Of a DNA stretch of 64,000 nt, positions 62,880-64,000 are shown piece after piece; the stretch's first letter is position 1; each line of letters begins with the position of its first letter. The stretch lies in the NCBI RefSeq assembly GCF_001429725.1, contig NZ_LMHV01000042.1:73-64072 (forward strand), read 5' to 3'. Source of the DNA: Rhizobium sp. Root708 (GTDB taxonomy: Bacteria > Pseudomonadota > Alphaproteobacteria > Rhizobiales > Rhizobiaceae). A program made the translations under genes and the position numbers. Under the pieces are notes generated by a model. It did no database searches. It was not told the origin of the DNA and worked only from the letters and a program-made list of their open reading frames with translations.

Positions 62880-63269
62880 TCAGTAGGGGCATACCCTTAC
62901 GCGATAGGCTTCACCCCAGCCATTGCGCCTCCATTCCAGGCGGCAATGACGAGACTGATAATAGGCCGGTCGATAGGCGGGATAGGGCCGATAGGCGCGG
63001 TAATAGGGCCGGTAGGGGGCGTAGGCACGGTAGGCCGGGTAACCGTAGCGATAGCCATAAGAGTATGGATAGCCGTAGCCGTCCGGATAGCCGTATGTAT
63101 AGGGATATGGCCGCATGGCGGATCCGAGGAGAACCCCGCCGATAGCACCCGCCGCAACGCCGCCCCAGAAGTAATCATGGGAATGAGCCTGCGCTGACCC
63201 TGCCGGTACAGTTGTGGCCAACGTTATTGCCATCAGGCCCGCTGCCACGCTTTTGTGAACTACGGACAT
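62880..63269 (-). CDS. exported Tyr/Pro-rich protein, BA14K-like
   Basis: 129 residues. Signal peptide VAAGLMAITLATTVPAGSAQ. A glycine-zipper-like segment, WGGVAAGAIGGVLLGSAM, is followed by YPYTYGYPDGYGYPYSYGYR repeats and a Tyr/Pro/Arg region. The C-terminus is CRLEWRRNGWGEAYRVRVCPY with a Cys pair, the ending of BA14K-type lectin-like proteins of Rhizobiales. Probably surface- or periplasm-located. Start ATG 63269 with AAAGGAGAC upstream. Confidence 0.75.
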   Translation of the reverse strand: MSVVHKSVAAGLMAITLATTVPAGSAQAHSHDYFWGGVAAGAIGGVLLGSAMRPYPYTYGYPDGYGYPYSYGYRYGYPAYRAYAPYRPYYRAYRPYPAYRPAYYQSRHCRLEWRRNGWGEAYRVRVCPY

Positions 63270-63579
63270 TGTCGTCTCCTTTCATGGATGACGTGCATAT
63301 TGAAATCGTTAGCAAAATCGACGTCGATCAGCAGCCTGACGGATGCGGCTTCACTACCATTCCGTAAAACGACCGAGAGGCTGCTGCAGTTCCTCTATTT
63401 TGGTCAGTTGTCCGGCAATTCTACTCCGATCGAAGAAAGATTTCGATGGCTTAGACTTGGCGGCATTCGGCCAACTCTTTCGTTTCTCCTGATGGTCATA
63501 GTTAATGCGTTGTTAAAGTGCGGATGATTATAGTCGCTCCAAACGGCTTTCCTTAATTTCTTTGCTGCGGAGCGATTTA
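63270..63579. other. divergent intergenic region, no gene
   Basis: 310 bp between the BA14K-like gene (minus) and the PAS gene (plus). AT-rich near 63.3-63.55 kb, as expected for promoters. No RNA or repeat recognised. Confidence 0.4.
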
Positions 63580-64000
63580 TTGACATTCACGGGAGACCTT
63601 CTCGAGCTGGCATGCCGCCGGATCGCTGATCTGGTTAGTCCCGCCTATGTTAAAAACAGCGAACTTCGCTATGTGGCGGTCAACCGCGCCTACGCCGAAT
63701 TCTTCGGCATGGATATTTCGGACTTTATCGGTCGCCGCAGCCGCGAGCTTTTCGATCGGCCGGAAGAAGAGGACCGCGAGGACAAGGAACGCCGCGCGCT
63801 CGTTTTTGCAAGCGAGGAAAGCGCGATCTGCTTCGATGCCGTCGGCAACGCCCATGATCGCGTGCGGATCGAAAGCTTCACGGTGTCGGAAGACCGCGTG
63901 TACGTGCTCGGTCTTTTCGAGACCACCGGCCGCGCGAGGCGACGGGACGTGCCAACCTTTCCCGCCATGGATCATGATACTGAAGCGGAACTGCTGCGCT
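63580..64000 (+). CDS. PAS-domain sensory protein, N-terminal part (runs off window)
   Basis: The frame starts with TTG 63580, 7 bases after GGAG, and stays open to the window end (140 residues). It reads LTFTGDLLELACRRIADLVS, then ELRYVAVNRAYAEFFGMDIS, DFIGRRSRELFDRPEEEDRE, a PAS pattern with the usual VNxAYxxFFG and IGR motif. The output domain (GGDEF/EAL or kinase) lies outside the window. No signal peptide or membrane span in the visible part. Confidence 0.75.
   Translation, partial: MTFTGDLLELACRRIADLVSPAYVKNSELRYVAVNRAYAEFFGMDISDFIGRRSRELFDRPEEEDREDKERRALVFASEESAICFDAVGNAHDRVRIESFTVSEDRVYVLGLFETTGRARRRDVPTFPAMDHDTEAELLR

Overview
The window looks like a chromosomal segment of a Rhizobiaceae alphaproteobacterium (Rhizobium/Agrobacterium/Sinorhizobium type). 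The strongest evidence is the gbpR-chvE-gguA-gguB-gguC sugar-sensing and uptake cluster, the xylFGH/ROK xylose system, an inositol dehydrogenase behind a GGAA-N6-TTCC IolR-type site, and a RIME-like rhizobial intergenic repeat. This assignment rests on gene content and motifs read by eye. No database search was possible.

A tRNA-Arg(CCG) at 38.6 kb divides the window. The left part (1-38.5 kb) reads as accessory DNA. It starts inside an IS3-family element and holds short clusters on both strands, gene remnants and gene-poor stretches (1.4-2.75 and 37.2-38.5 kb). Its main modules are: (a) six paralogous AraC-type regulators with the same N-terminal domain, two of them lacking all or part of the DNA-binding region and each sitting directly behind a full-length copy; (b) a frameshifted MscS channel with a cyclic-nucleotide-binding domain, and 7 kb away a class III cyclase behind an EmrAB-type efflux pump divergent from a LysR gene; (c) a six-gene respiratory operon (16.1-21.2 kb) with three c-type cytochromes and a B-type (ba3-like) haem-copper oxidase; (d) an NO-response cluster on the opposite strand (flavohaemoglobin hmp with a one-base frameshift, nsrR, and an HPP-CBS membrane protein); (e) oxidoreductases, small SnoaL/NTF2-like proteins, a cupin, an NDH-2, a TetR gene and an MFS transporter among the AraC genes.

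The right part (38.6-64 kb) looks like ordinary rhizobial core chromosome. xylF, xylH and xylG form a D-xylose ABC importer, with the ROK repressor divergent and a perfect 19-bp palindrome between them. Next come an acyltransferase, idhA, a divergent J-domain-like protein, gbpR, and chvE-gguAB-gguC with an alpha-ketoglutarate semialdehyde dehydrogenase. That last set would import sugars such as arabinose, galactose and glucose and complete non-phosphorylative sugar-acid breakdown. Every inter-gene gap in this operon except the overlapping gguA/gguB junction carries a strong hairpin. Beyond it are a REC-HD-GYP response regulator, a transglutaminase/alpha-E/ATP-grasp cassette, a DMT permease, a RhlE-type RNA helicase, a BA14K-like exported protein and the start of a PAS-domain protein cut by the window edge.

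Several conserved genes (mscS-like at about 5054, hmp at 24080-24086, xylH at about 40780) carry single-base frameshifts. In a core gene such as xylH a sequencing or assembly error is as likely as real decay. The item I judge most likely to be new biology is the repeated tandem arrangement of a complete AraC regulator followed by an HTH-defective paralogue.
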